NCBI GenBank assembly: GCA_965246995.1
Contig: OZ252008.1
Coordinates: forward strand, 744,001-808,000
Source: VXRJ01 sp965246995
Lineage (GTDB): Bacteria; Acidobacteriota; Vicinamibacteria; Vicinamibacterales; UBA8438
DNA: 64,000 nt
Reading direction: 5' to 3'
Below, in pieces: positions 52,974 to 61,692 of this stretch. The position numbers were made by a program, and so were the translations under genes. How positions within the stretch are numbered: position 1 is the stretch's first letter; every line of letters begins with the position of its first letter. A model generated the notes under the pieces. The model saw only the letters and a list, made by a program, of their open reading frames with translations, was not told where the DNA came from and ran no database searches.

Positions 52974-54211
52974 AGCGCTTCCACTTCGGTCCGGACCATG
53001 CGGGCGACGTGTTCGTCCTCCGGGTCGGCGAGGATGCGGCCGATCATCTCCGCCACCGTCTCCATCTCCGCTTCCCCCATGCCGCGGGTCGTGAGCGCGG
53101 GCGTGCCCAACCGGATGCCGCTCGCCACCATCGGTGGCTGTTCGTCGAACGGGATCGCGTTCTTGTTCACGGTGATTCCGGCGCGGCCAAGCGCCGCCTC
53201 CGACACCTTCCCGGTCAGGCCGCGTGAGAAGACATCAACCAGCAGTAGGTGATTGTCAGTCCCGCCGCTCACGATCCGGAAGCCCTGCGCGGCGAGCGCT
53301 TCCGCCAGGCGGGCGGCATTCCGGACCACCTGTCGCTGGTACTCGGCGAAGGCCGGCTCCGCCGCTTCCTTGAGGCACACCGCCTTGGCCGCGATCACGT
53401 GCATCAGCGGCCCCCCTTGTATCCCGGGGAAGAGTGCGCGGTTGATCGCCGCCCGGTGCGTCTCCCGGCAGAGGATCAGGCCTCCGCGGGGGCCGCGAAG
53501 CGTCTTGTGCGTGGTCGTGGTGACGATATCGGAGTGGGGGACGGGACTCGGATGGAGCCCGGTCGCCACCAGGCCCGCGATATGCGCCATGTCGGTCACT
53601 ACGGGCGCACCCACGTCGGAGGCGACCGCCGAGATCCGCTCGAAGTCGATGACGCGCGGATAAGCCGACGCGCCCACCATGATCATCTGCGGCTTGTGTT
53701 CGTGCGCCAGCTTCTCGAGCTCTTCGTAGTCGATCCGTTCGTCGTCGCGCCGCACGCCGTAGGGGACGATGGTGTAGAGCTGACCGGAGAAGTTGAGCGG
53801 ATGGCCGTGCGTCAGGTGTCCGCCGTGCGCGAGGTCCATCCCGAGCACCTTGTCACCCGGTTTGATCAGCGCGAAATACGCCGTCATGTTCGCCTGGGCG
53901 CCGGAGTGCGGCTGCACGTTCGCGTGCTCGGCACCGAAGAGCGCCTTTGCTCGCCCGATGGCGAGTGACTCGGCGACGTCGACGAACTCGCAGCCGCCGT
54001 AGTACCGCCTCCCCGGGTAGCCTTCGGCGTACTTGTTGGTCAGGACGGAGCCCATCGCCTCCATGACCGCCGCGCTGGTGAAGTTCTCGGAGGCGATCAG
54101 TTCGAGGCCGTCGTTCTGGCGACCGATCTCGTCGGCGATGGCGGTGGCGATCTCCGGGTCCCGCGCTGCGAGCGGAGCGGTGATGTCGAGGGCGTCGAGC
54201 GTGTCAGTCAT
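52919..54211 (-). CDS. glyA: Serine hydroxymethyltransferase
   Basis: 430-aa PLP enzyme that converts serine and tetrahydrofolate to glycine and 5,10-methylene-THF. LELIASENFTSAAVMEAMGS, NKYAEGYPGRRYYGGCEFVD, the PLP-lysine segment VTTTTHKTLRGPRGG (residue about 240), FPGIQGGPLMHVIAAKA and SGIRLGTPALTTRGMGE are diagnostic. It overlaps rpiB by 4 nt upstream and dinG by 55 nt downstream. Confidence 0.97.
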   Translation of the reverse strand: MTDTLDALDITAPLAARDPEIATAIADEIGRQNDGLELIASENFTSAAVMEAMGSVLTNKYAEGYPGRRYYGGCEFVDVAESLAIGRAKALFGAEHANVQPHSGAQANMTAYFALIKPGDKVLGMDLAHGGHLTHGHPLNFSGQLYTIVPYGVRRDDERIDYEELEKLAHEHKPQMIMVGASAYPRVIDFERISAVASDVGAPVVTDMAHIAGLVATGLHPSPVPHSDIVTTTTHKTLRGPRGGLILCRETHRAAINRALFPGIQGGPLMHVIAAKAVCLKEAAEPAFAEYQRQVVRNAARLAEALAAQGFRIVSGGTDNHLLLVDVFSRGLTGKVSEAALGRAGITVNKNAIPFDEQPPMVASGIRLGTPALTTRGMGEAEMETVAEMIGRILADPEDEHVARMVRTEVEALCQQFPLYPTTTSSPSGN

Positions 54212-54681
54212 GGTGTTGGGCGGCGTTCGATCGCCGCGATCTTCTCGACGCGGCGCTGATGGCGTCCGCCGGCGAAAGGTGTTTCCAGGAACGCCCGGAT
54301 AATGGTGAGGGCGTCGGTCTCGGCCAGCGACCGTCCCGCGAGCGCGAGGATGTTGGCGTCGTTGTGCTCGCGGCAGAGCCTCGCACTCTCGACGGTGTGG
54401 ACCAGCGCGGCGCGAATGCCCGGTACCTTGTTGGCAGCGATCGACATGCCCACGCCGCTGCCGCAGATCAGGATCCCCCGGTCGTACGCGCCGTTCGCAA
54501 CACCGGCCGCCACCGCCTGCGCCACGTCGGGGTAGTCGGCGGGATCGGTCGAGTGGACGCCCAGGTCGACGATCTTCGTGGCGCTCCCGGCCGGGTAGCC
54601 GGCGGCGTTCCCGTCCAGCGCCCGCCGGACCTCATCCTTTAGCGCGACACCCGCATGATCGGCTCCCAGCGCCACCCGCAT
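54208..54681 (-). CDS. rpiB: Ribose-5-phosphate isomerase B
   Basis: 157 aa. Interconverts ribose 5-phosphate and ribulose 5-phosphate in the pentose phosphate pathway. N-terminal VALGADHAGVALKDEV, the active-site loop ILICGSGVGMSIAANKVPG with the catalytic Cys, and HNDANILALAGRSL followed by FAGGRHQRRVEKIA. First gene of the leftward string; only about 26 nt separate its start from the end of the adjacent IS. Confidence 0.95.
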   Translation of the reverse strand: MRVALGADHAGVALKDEVRRALDGNAAGYPAGSATKIVDLGVHSTDPADYPDVAQAVAAGVANGAYDRGILICGSGVGMSIAANKVPGIRAALVHTVESARLCREHNDANILALAGRSLAETDALTIIRAFLETPFAGGRHQRRVEKIAAIERRPTP

Positions 54682-54707
54682 ACTGCGATTGTACTATCTC
54701 GTTCTCC

Positions 54708-56104
54708 GAGTCCTTTCCAATCCAGAAATGAGCCTGAAGCGGGCCGATGAGCCAGACATGTCAGGCAGCCGGGTCAATGGACCGGAATAGCCGCGTGCGC
54801 GCCTCCTCAACGGCGCGCGCGGCGTCATTGTCGCTCAGGGCGAAGGCGATGTCGTCGAGCTGTTCGAAGGTGGTCCCCGGGTTGAGGTAGTCGGTGGCCC
54901 CGGGGAGCGACGTGAGCTTCTCGTAGGGCGTCATGATGTCGGCGTCGCGGTAGCGCTTGCGGACGCGCCCCTTGGCGTCGACCACCGTGCTGGGAAAGAA
55001 GCAGGGGCGGTGGAAGTTGAGGTAGGGCGAGAGGACGTTCTGGGTGAAGTCGTTGACGCGTTGGGCGTGGCGGCTGGGGATGTGGCCGTAGCCGAGGTGC
55101 TTGCGGACGACCGAGCCGTTCTTGCTCTCGACGAGGGCGTTGTCGTTGGTGTGTCGGGCTCGGGACTTGGTGAACTCGTCGATGTGGAGGGCTTGCAGCA
55201 GCGCGGCGACGGTGCGGTTGACGTATTCCGACCCGTTGTCGGAGTGGAAGCCGTGGAGGGTGAACGGGAAGGCGCGGAGCAGGGCGCTGAGGACCGGGGC
55301 CAGGCACGCGGCGTGGAGATGCTCGACCGAGCCGATGCACTGGAACTGGGTGACCTCATCCACCAAGTTCACGTGGTACAGGCCTTTAACGTCATCGAGG
55401 TCAGCCTGATGGACGGAATCGACCCGGACATAGCCGGGGCGCCCGAACGGTGCCGGCCGGCGGCGCTCGCCGATCGCCACCTGCACCGGGCGCGTCGGCA
55501 TGGGGGTGGTTCCGCGGCGCCGTTGATAGGTGATCGAGTGCCGCAGGTTGTAGAGATGGCCGTTCGAGATGCCGGCCAGGCGCTCGAACCGATGGTCGTC
55601 GAACCGATGGTAGGCGCGCGCACAGAGCGTGCGGGTGGCCGGTCCGGACAGCGTGCCGTGGAGCCGGTCGACCTCGGCGAGCAGGCCGATGTCGGTGCTG
55701 CTGTAACGGCGCGGGAATGGTCGGCTGGGTGCGCCGCGGCGGTCGGCGATCCTCCCGGTGGCCCGGTGTTGAGTCACGAGCCGGGTGAGTTGGGCGCGCG
55801 ACAGGCCGGTCACCTTGGCCAGCAAGCTCCGGAGCAGACCCTTCTCAGCCTTCCCCTGGTGGACATAGTCGAACCGTGTCAAGGTGCGCTCGATGAACCC
55901 GTAGGCGTCCGCTCGCGTCGACACATTCAGGTCGATCAGTCCGCTGCCGTCAAGGAACGCTCGAACGTGTTGCAGGGTCCGCAGGCGGTCTGTCTGGAGT
56001 GTCACGATCATCCTCCGATGATCCACCACCCAGCTCCCCTTCAGGCTCATGTGTCGTTGGAAACAACTCCCCCTTCAGGCTCATGTCTCATTGGAAGAGA
56101 CTCT
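54708..56104 (-). mobile_element. Insertion sequence with rve-type transposase (IS481-like, unclassified)
   Basis: Imperfect terminal repeats: left GAGTCCTTTCCAAT then ATGAGCCTGAAG (54708 to 54740), right the inverse CTTCAGGCTCAT then ATTGGAAGAGACTC. A second internal copy of CTTCAGGCTCATGTG lies at about 56039-56053. The outer limits are uncertain by a few bases and no target duplication is clear. It sits between the divergent rpiB and thiC genes. Confidence 0.7.
54761..56050 (-). CDS. Transposase with integrase (rve) core
   Basis: 429 aa as drawn from ATG 56050, whose codon lies inside the inner terminal repeat; ATG 56011 (MIVTLQTDRLRTLQHVRAFL) matches the usual start better. A helix-turn-helix region (AKVTGLSRAQLTRLVTQHRA, about residues 78-97) precedes the catalytic core with YVRVDSVHQADLDDVKG (Asp), GFHSDNGSEYVNRTV (Asp) and NDNALVESKNGSVVRKHLG (Glu). 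It appears intact. Confidence 0.88.
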   Translation of the reverse strand: MSLKGSWVVDHRRMIVTLQTDRLRTLQHVRAFLDGSGLIDLNVSTRADAYGFIERTLTRFDYVHQGKAEKGLLRSLLAKVTGLSRAQLTRLVTQHRATGRIADRRGAPSRPFPRRYSSTDIGLLAEVDRLHGTLSGPATRTLCARAYHRFDDHRFERLAGISNGHLYNLRHSITYQRRRGTTPMPTRPVQVAIGERRRPAPFGRPGYVRVDSVHQADLDDVKGLYHVNLVDEVTQFQCIGSVEHLHAACLAPVLSALLRAFPFTLHGFHSDNGSEYVNRTVAALLQALHIDEFTKSRARHTNDNALVESKNGSVVRKHLGYGHIPSRHAQRVNDFTQNVLSPYLNFHRPCFFPSTVVDAKGRVRKRYRDADIMTPYEKLTSLPGATDYLNPGTTFEQLDDIAFALSDNDAARAVEEARTRLFRSIDPAA

Positions 56105-56131
56105 CCGTGTGCGCCCGCCGGAGGGCGTGCT

Positions 56132-56137
56132 ATATTC
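56132..56137 (+). promoter_or_regulatory. -10-like box upstream of thiC
   Basis: TATATT lies 46 nt before the thiC start, just inside the 78-bp strip left between the IS and thiC. No good -35 hexamer is present 16-18 bp upstream. No THI-box (TPP riboswitch) sequence such as CTGAGA is seen in the strip. Confidence 0.3.
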
Positions 56138-56182
56138 GACGCAGTTTTCGTCCCGAGCCAGCGGACGGAGGAGCAGGACAAG

Positions 56183-57904
<1,722 letters not shown>

Positions 57905-57917
57905 CGGCCTGCGGCTG

Positions 57918-58526
57918 TCAGCGCGCGGCCGCGGCGCCCGTCGGCAGGGTCGTTATCTGAATGATCGTCGGGAACGCCGGTGGATCGCCCCCCGGCGCCG
58001 TATTCAGGAAACCGGGTGATCCGTAGTCCTTGACCGTTACGCTGGGGCGATAGTCCATTTCGCGGTCCCGGAACGGCCCCGTCTCGAACTGATGAATAGC
58101 CGGGCGGTTGTACACGCGGCGACCCCTCTCGTCGAGCACCACCGAGTAGTAACCCACGAGGTCTACGAAGGTTGCGGTGGAACCAAAGAGGTGGAAAACT
58201 TGTCCTCGCCCAGCGTCGTACGATGTGATGTACTGCGAGTTCGGGAAGATCGGCACGCCCAGTTCTTCGTCCGTCGGTGCTTCCCGGTCGGCCATCGCCG
58301 CGGCGGCCGCCAAGGCAAGTTGCGCCGCCTGTCCCGGCGTCGTAACGGCGGACGTTCCGGCATCCTCGCGAGCCGTGGATGCTTCGGACTCCGGTTCGCC
58401 GGCAGTTGGGAAGGGTCTGGGTGACAGCGGCCGGCGCTGCGCCTCGGTGGCGCCGGGGATGACGATCAGGGCCGTAACGACCGCAAGAGCGACGGTCGCA
58501 CGCCGCAACATCGCATCGACGTGCAT
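57918..58526 (-). CDS. Secreted protein of unknown function
   Basis: 202 aa from ATG 58526 (MHVDAMLRRATVALAVVTAL); ATG 58511 would also keep the signal peptide, which ends near GATEAQ. A variable Pro/Glu/Ala-rich part is followed by a conserved-looking block from about residue 95: GVPIFPNSQYITSYDAGRGQ, VFHLFGSTATFVDLVGYYSV, RVYNRPAIHQFETGPFRD and SVTVKDYGSPGFLN. No known catalytic motif is recognised. Probably periplasmic or on the cell surface. CATAAT lies about 10 nt before ATG 58526, so the message may be nearly leaderless. It converges with thiC, 13 bp apart. Confidence 0.65.
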   Translation of the reverse strand: MHVDAMLRRATVALAVVTALIVIPGATEAQRRPLSPRPFPTAGEPESEASTAREDAGTSAVTTPGQAAQLALAAAAAMADREAPTDEELGVPIFPNSQYITSYDAGRGQVFHLFGSTATFVDLVGYYSVVLDERGRRVYNRPAIHQFETGPFRDREMDYRPSVTVKDYGSPGFLNTAPGGDPPAFPTIIQITTLPTGAAAAR

Positions 58527-58547
58527 CACAAACGTATTATGCCCCAA

Positions 58548-59687
58548 ATGCCAGCGATTCGGGATTACTGCGACGCCCACTACGACTGGCTGATCGACGC
58601 GATAGTCACCCTCGTCCGGTCCGAATCACCCACGACCGACCGCGCCGCCGCCAACCGGTGCGGCCACCTGCTTGCCGGGATGATCCGCAAGGAGGGGGGT
58701 GCAGTCCAGTCGGTTCGGTCAGAGCAGTGCGGCGACCATCTGCTTGCCACGTTTGGTGGCGGATCGGGCGAACCAGTGCTGCTCCTGGGACACTTCGACA
58801 CCGTGTGGCCGGTCGGTCAGCTGGAGCGGATGGCGATACGGGAAGTGGATGGCCGGCTACACGGGCCGGGTGTCTACGACATGAAGGGCGGTATCGGCAT
58901 CGGCCTGCTCGCGCTGCGCGCACTGGCCGCGACGGGGAGACTGGAGCGACTCCGCGTCGCCATGCTTCTGACGGCGGACGAGGAGCGGGGGAGCCGGTCG
59001 TCGCGCGGACTGATCGAAGACACGGCACGGGGGAGCGGCGCGGTGCTGGTGCTCGAGCCGGCGCTGCCGGGTGGCGCGGTCAAGACCGGCCGCAAGGGAT
59101 GTGGCGAGTTCGAGCTGCGGATCCAGGGTGTTGCGGCGCATGCCGGGATAGATCCTTCGCGCGGCGCAAGCGCGATAGACGAGCTGGCGGCGCAGATCGG
59201 CGCAATCGGCAGGTTGCGCGATCCGGAGCGCGGGGTGACGCTGAACGTCGGTATCGTCGAAGGGGGCAGCCGGCCGAACGTCGTGGCCGCCACGGCGCGT
59301 GCGATCGTGGATGCTCGTTCCGAGACGATGGCCGAGGCGCACCGGATCGAGGAAGCGATGCGCGCGCTGCGGCCGACGATCCGCGGCACCGAGATCGAGG
59401 TAACCGGCGGCTTCGCGCGGCCGCCGTTCGAGCGGACGCCGGCGGTGGCCGCTCTGTACGAGACGGCACGCGCCGTGGCGGCCGAGCTGGGTCGCGATCT
59501 GCCCGAGGGATCCACCGGCGGCGGGTCCGACGGCAACTTCACCGGCGCACTCGGTATCCCCACCCTTGACGGTCTGGGCGCCGTAGGGGATGGCGCGCAC
59601 GCGCTGGACGAGCACGTTCTGACTGCCCATCTCACCTGGCGCGCTGCGCTGGTGGCCGGCCTGATCGAGCGTCTGGGGGACTGCTAG
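58548..59687 (+). CDS. M20-family metallopeptidase (carboxypeptidase G2-like)
   Basis: 379 aa from ATG 58548 (MPAIRDYCDAHYDWLIDAI); ATG 58539 is an alternative. Di-zinc hydrolase: VLLLGHFDTVWPVG (metal His and Asp), GPGVYDMKGGIGIGL (bridging Asp), LLTADEERGSRSSRG (catalytic and metal Glu), a dimerisation domain starting GCGEFELRIQGVAAHAG, and GDGAHALDEHV with the last metal His. Similar to glutamate carboxypeptidases; substrate unknown. It is divergent from the secreted unknown gene and 24 nt before htpX. Confidence 0.88.
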   Translation: MPAIRDYCDAHYDWLIDAIVTLVRSESPTTDRAAANRCGHLLAGMIRKEGGAVQSVRSEQCGDHLLATFGGGSGEPVLLLGHFDTVWPVGQLERMAIREVDGRLHGPGVYDMKGGIGIGLLALRALAATGRLERLRVAMLLTADEERGSRSSRGLIEDTARGSGAVLVLEPALPGGAVKTGRKGCGEFELRIQGVAAHAGIDPSRGASAIDELAAQIGAIGRLRDPERGVTLNVGIVEGGSRPNVVAATARAIVDARSETMAEAHRIEEAMRALRPTIRGTEIEVTGGFARPPFERTPAVAALYETARAVAAELGRDLPEGSTGGGSDGNFTGALGIPTLDGLGAVGDGAHALDEHVLTAHLTWRAALVAGLIERLGDC

Positions 59688-59711
59688 AATCGGTAGAGGA
59701 GAAGAGAACAA

Positions 59712-60548
59712 ATGGGAAACGCAATCAAGACCGCACTACTGCTCGGACTGCTCAGCGGCGTGTTGCTCGCTATCGGTCAGTGGTTTGGCGGGTCGAACGG
59801 ACTCGTGATCGCCTTCGTCATCGCCGTGGTGATGAACTTCGGATCGTACTGGTGGTCCGACAAGGTCGTCCTCCGGATGTACCGCGCGAAGGAGGTGGGC
59901 CCGGATCACAAGCTTTACCGGATCACCGCGCGGCTGGTGCAGCGCGCGGAGTTGCCGATGCCGAAGGTGTACGTCATCCCGGACGGATCACCGAACGCGT
60001 TCGCCACCGGGCGCAATCGGACGCATGCGGCGGTGGCGGCAACCGAGGGGTTGCTGCGCGTACTGGCCGATACGGAGGTCGAGGGTGTCATGGCGCACGA
60101 GCTGGCGCACATCAAGCATCGTGACATCCTGATCAGTTCCGTCGCCGCAACGATCGCGGCGACGATCATGATGATCGCCAACATGGCCCAATGGGCGGCG
60201 ATCTTCGGTGGTTTCGGCGGACGGGACGATCGGGGCAGCAACCCGCTCGCGCTGCTCGCCACCATCATCGTTGCGCCGCTGGCGGCGGGGCTGATTCAAG
60301 CCGCCATCTCCCGGTCGCGCGAGTTTGCCGCCGACCGGGGTGCTGCACAGATTGTCGGGAGTCCCTACGGGCTGGTCAACGCGCTCAAGAAGATCGAGTC
60401 CGCAGCCAAGCGTGTCCCGCTCGACGCCAACCCGGCGACGGCGCACATGTTCATCATGAAGCCGTTTGGCGGGAGAGGGATGATGTCCCTCTTCAGCACC
60501 CATCCGCCGACGGAACAGCGGATCCGGGCACTACTCGGGACCATCTAG
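59712..60548 (+). CDS. htpX: M48 zinc metalloprotease HtpX
   Basis: 278-aa inner-membrane protease of membrane-protein quality control. Two N-terminal membrane segments, zinc motif VMAHELAHIKHRD (HExxH, residue about 135), two more membrane segments, then SREFAADRGAAQIVGSPYGL with the third zinc ligand Glu. The C-terminal FSTHPPTEQRIRAL is a hallmark. GAGGAGAAG lies about 9 nt before ATG 59712. Its TAG stop is part of the CTAG flanking palindromic element C, so the insertion left the protein unchanged. Confidence 0.95.
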   Translation: MGNAIKTALLLGLLSGVLLAIGQWFGGSNGLVIAFVIAVVMNFGSYWWSDKVVLRMYRAKEVGPDHKLYRITARLVQRAELPMPKVYVIPDGSPNAFATGRNRTHAAVAATEGLLRVLADTEVEGVMAHELAHIKHRDILISSVAATIAATIMMIANMAQWAAIFGGFGGRDDRGSNPLALLATIIVAPLAAGLIQAAISRSREFAADRGAAQIVGSPYGLVNALKKIESAAKRVPLDANPATAHMFIMKPFGGRGMMSLFSTHPPTEQRIRALLGTI

Positions 60549-60724
60549 GAGCCCGTGGTGAAACCCCGCGTCGCACCGAGAGCGGCGAGGCGCTCGCCGG
60601 ACAAGGCGCGACGAGGGAGCATATTGGCCATATTGCGACCGCGGACTGCCGCAGTCCGAGGAGCAACGCCGTTCAGGCGGGATGCATCGCCGCTCGAATG
60701 TAGCGGGGGTTTCACCACGGGCTC
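60549..60724 (-). repeat. Palindromic CTAG element, copy C (176 bp)
   Basis: Perfect 17-bp terminal repeats, CTAG on both sides (60545-60548, 60725-60728), reverse orientation to copies A and B, with the same 69-bp first arm. It has about 20 extra bases near the centre, themselves a small palindrome (GGACTGCCGCAGTCC), giving a net 18 bp more than copy B. The minus-strand frame from GTG 60716-60718 to TAG 60545-60547 stays open for 57 codons (VVKPPLHSSG start, GFTTGS end). The plus strand is also open in the matching frame (60555-60728). Confidence 0.85.
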
Positions 60725-60768
60725 CTAGAGCCTCAGGCGTTTCGGATCGCGGCGACGCGGAAGCGTAA

Positions 60769-61689
60769 CTACCTCCGCGCCGTCTTGCGGCGCACCTCCG
60801 CCCGCCAGTAGTCCAGCAGGTGGGCGAGGGCATCGTCCAGGCTGATCGTCGGGCGCCAGCCGGTGGTGTTGGCGATGCGTGCGTTGTCGCCGAGCAGCAC
60901 CGGATGGTCGCTCGGCCGGTAGCGTGTAGCGTCGGCCCGCACACCGATCGCACGGTCCGCGAGTGCCAGCAGGCGGTCGAGTACCGTCCGCATCGGATGC
61001 GCGGCGCCAGAACAGACGTTGTAGACGATCCCGCTCTCGCCCCGGTCCATCAGCGCCCGGTACGCCGACACCGTATCGCGCACGTCGAGGATGTCGCGGC
61101 GCGCGTCGAGCGAGCCGACGTCGATCACCGGATCGACCCCGCCCGCTTCTATCCGGGCGATCCGATTGGCGAAGCTGGACGCGGCGTACCCGACGCTCTG
61201 GCCGGGACCGATGTGCGTGAACGATCGGGTCAGGACGATATCGAGACCGTCAGCCGCGATGCGCTGGGCCAGCATCTCCTGCGCCAGCTTGCTCAGGCCG
61301 TAGGGGCTGATTGGCCCGACAGGATCATCCTCGGTAAGGGCGGTCGGCTTCGGGCGGTAGACAAGCGCCGAACCGGGGATCAGAACACGCGCCCCGGGCG
61401 CGTTCGCCTGCAGGGCGTCGAGCAGATGCTCGGTGCCGATCACGTTGGTTTGGAGCGTGACGGCGCGGGTTCGCCAGGAATCCGCTGCGCTCGCCGCGCC
61501 GGCGCAGTGATAGACCCGGGTCGGTCGGAGCGTGGCGATCGCGCGCGTGACAGCCGGCGCGTCGAGGAGATCGACGTCGGTACGTCGCCAGGCCGTGAGC
61601 GTGGCGTCGGCGGATGCGTCGCGGAGGGTGGTGACGAGGTGTCGACCGACGAAGCCCGCGGCGCCGGTGACGAGAATGCGATCAGGCAT
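60769..61689 (-). CDS. NAD(P)-dependent sugar-nucleotide epimerase/reductase (extended SDR)
   Basis: 306 aa. Rossmann motif ILVTGAAGFVGRHLVTTL at the N-terminus, then VYHCAGAASAADSW, VLIPGSALVYRPKP, the active-site YGLSKLAQEML (YxxxK) and TRSFTHIGPGQS. It most resembles GDP-4-keto-6-deoxy-mannose reductases and GDP-mannose dehydratase relatives, which make deoxysugars for surface polysaccharides. The exact sugar cannot be told. It ends 4 nt upstream of lptD in the leftward direction's opposite order: lptD is downstream of it only on the map, so the two are separate minus-strand genes in the order lptD then this gene. Confidence 0.82.
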   Translation of the reverse strand: MPDRILVTGAAGFVGRHLVTTLRDASADATLTAWRRTDVDLLDAPAVTRAIATLRPTRVYHCAGAASAADSWRTRAVTLQTNVIGTEHLLDALQANAPGARVLIPGSALVYRPKPTALTEDDPVGPISPYGLSKLAQEMLAQRIAADGLDIVLTRSFTHIGPGQSVGYAASSFANRIARIEAGGVDPVIDVGSLDARRDILDVRDTVSAYRALMDRGESGIVYNVCSGAAHPMRTVLDRLLALADRAIGVRADATRYRPSDHPVLLGDNARIANTTGWRPTISLDDALAHLLDYWRAEVRRKTARR

Positions 61690-61692
61690 CCA

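Noticed and set aside
56105..56182. TPP riboswitch in front of thiC
   Set aside because: No CTGAGA or second THI-box segment is present in the short strip.
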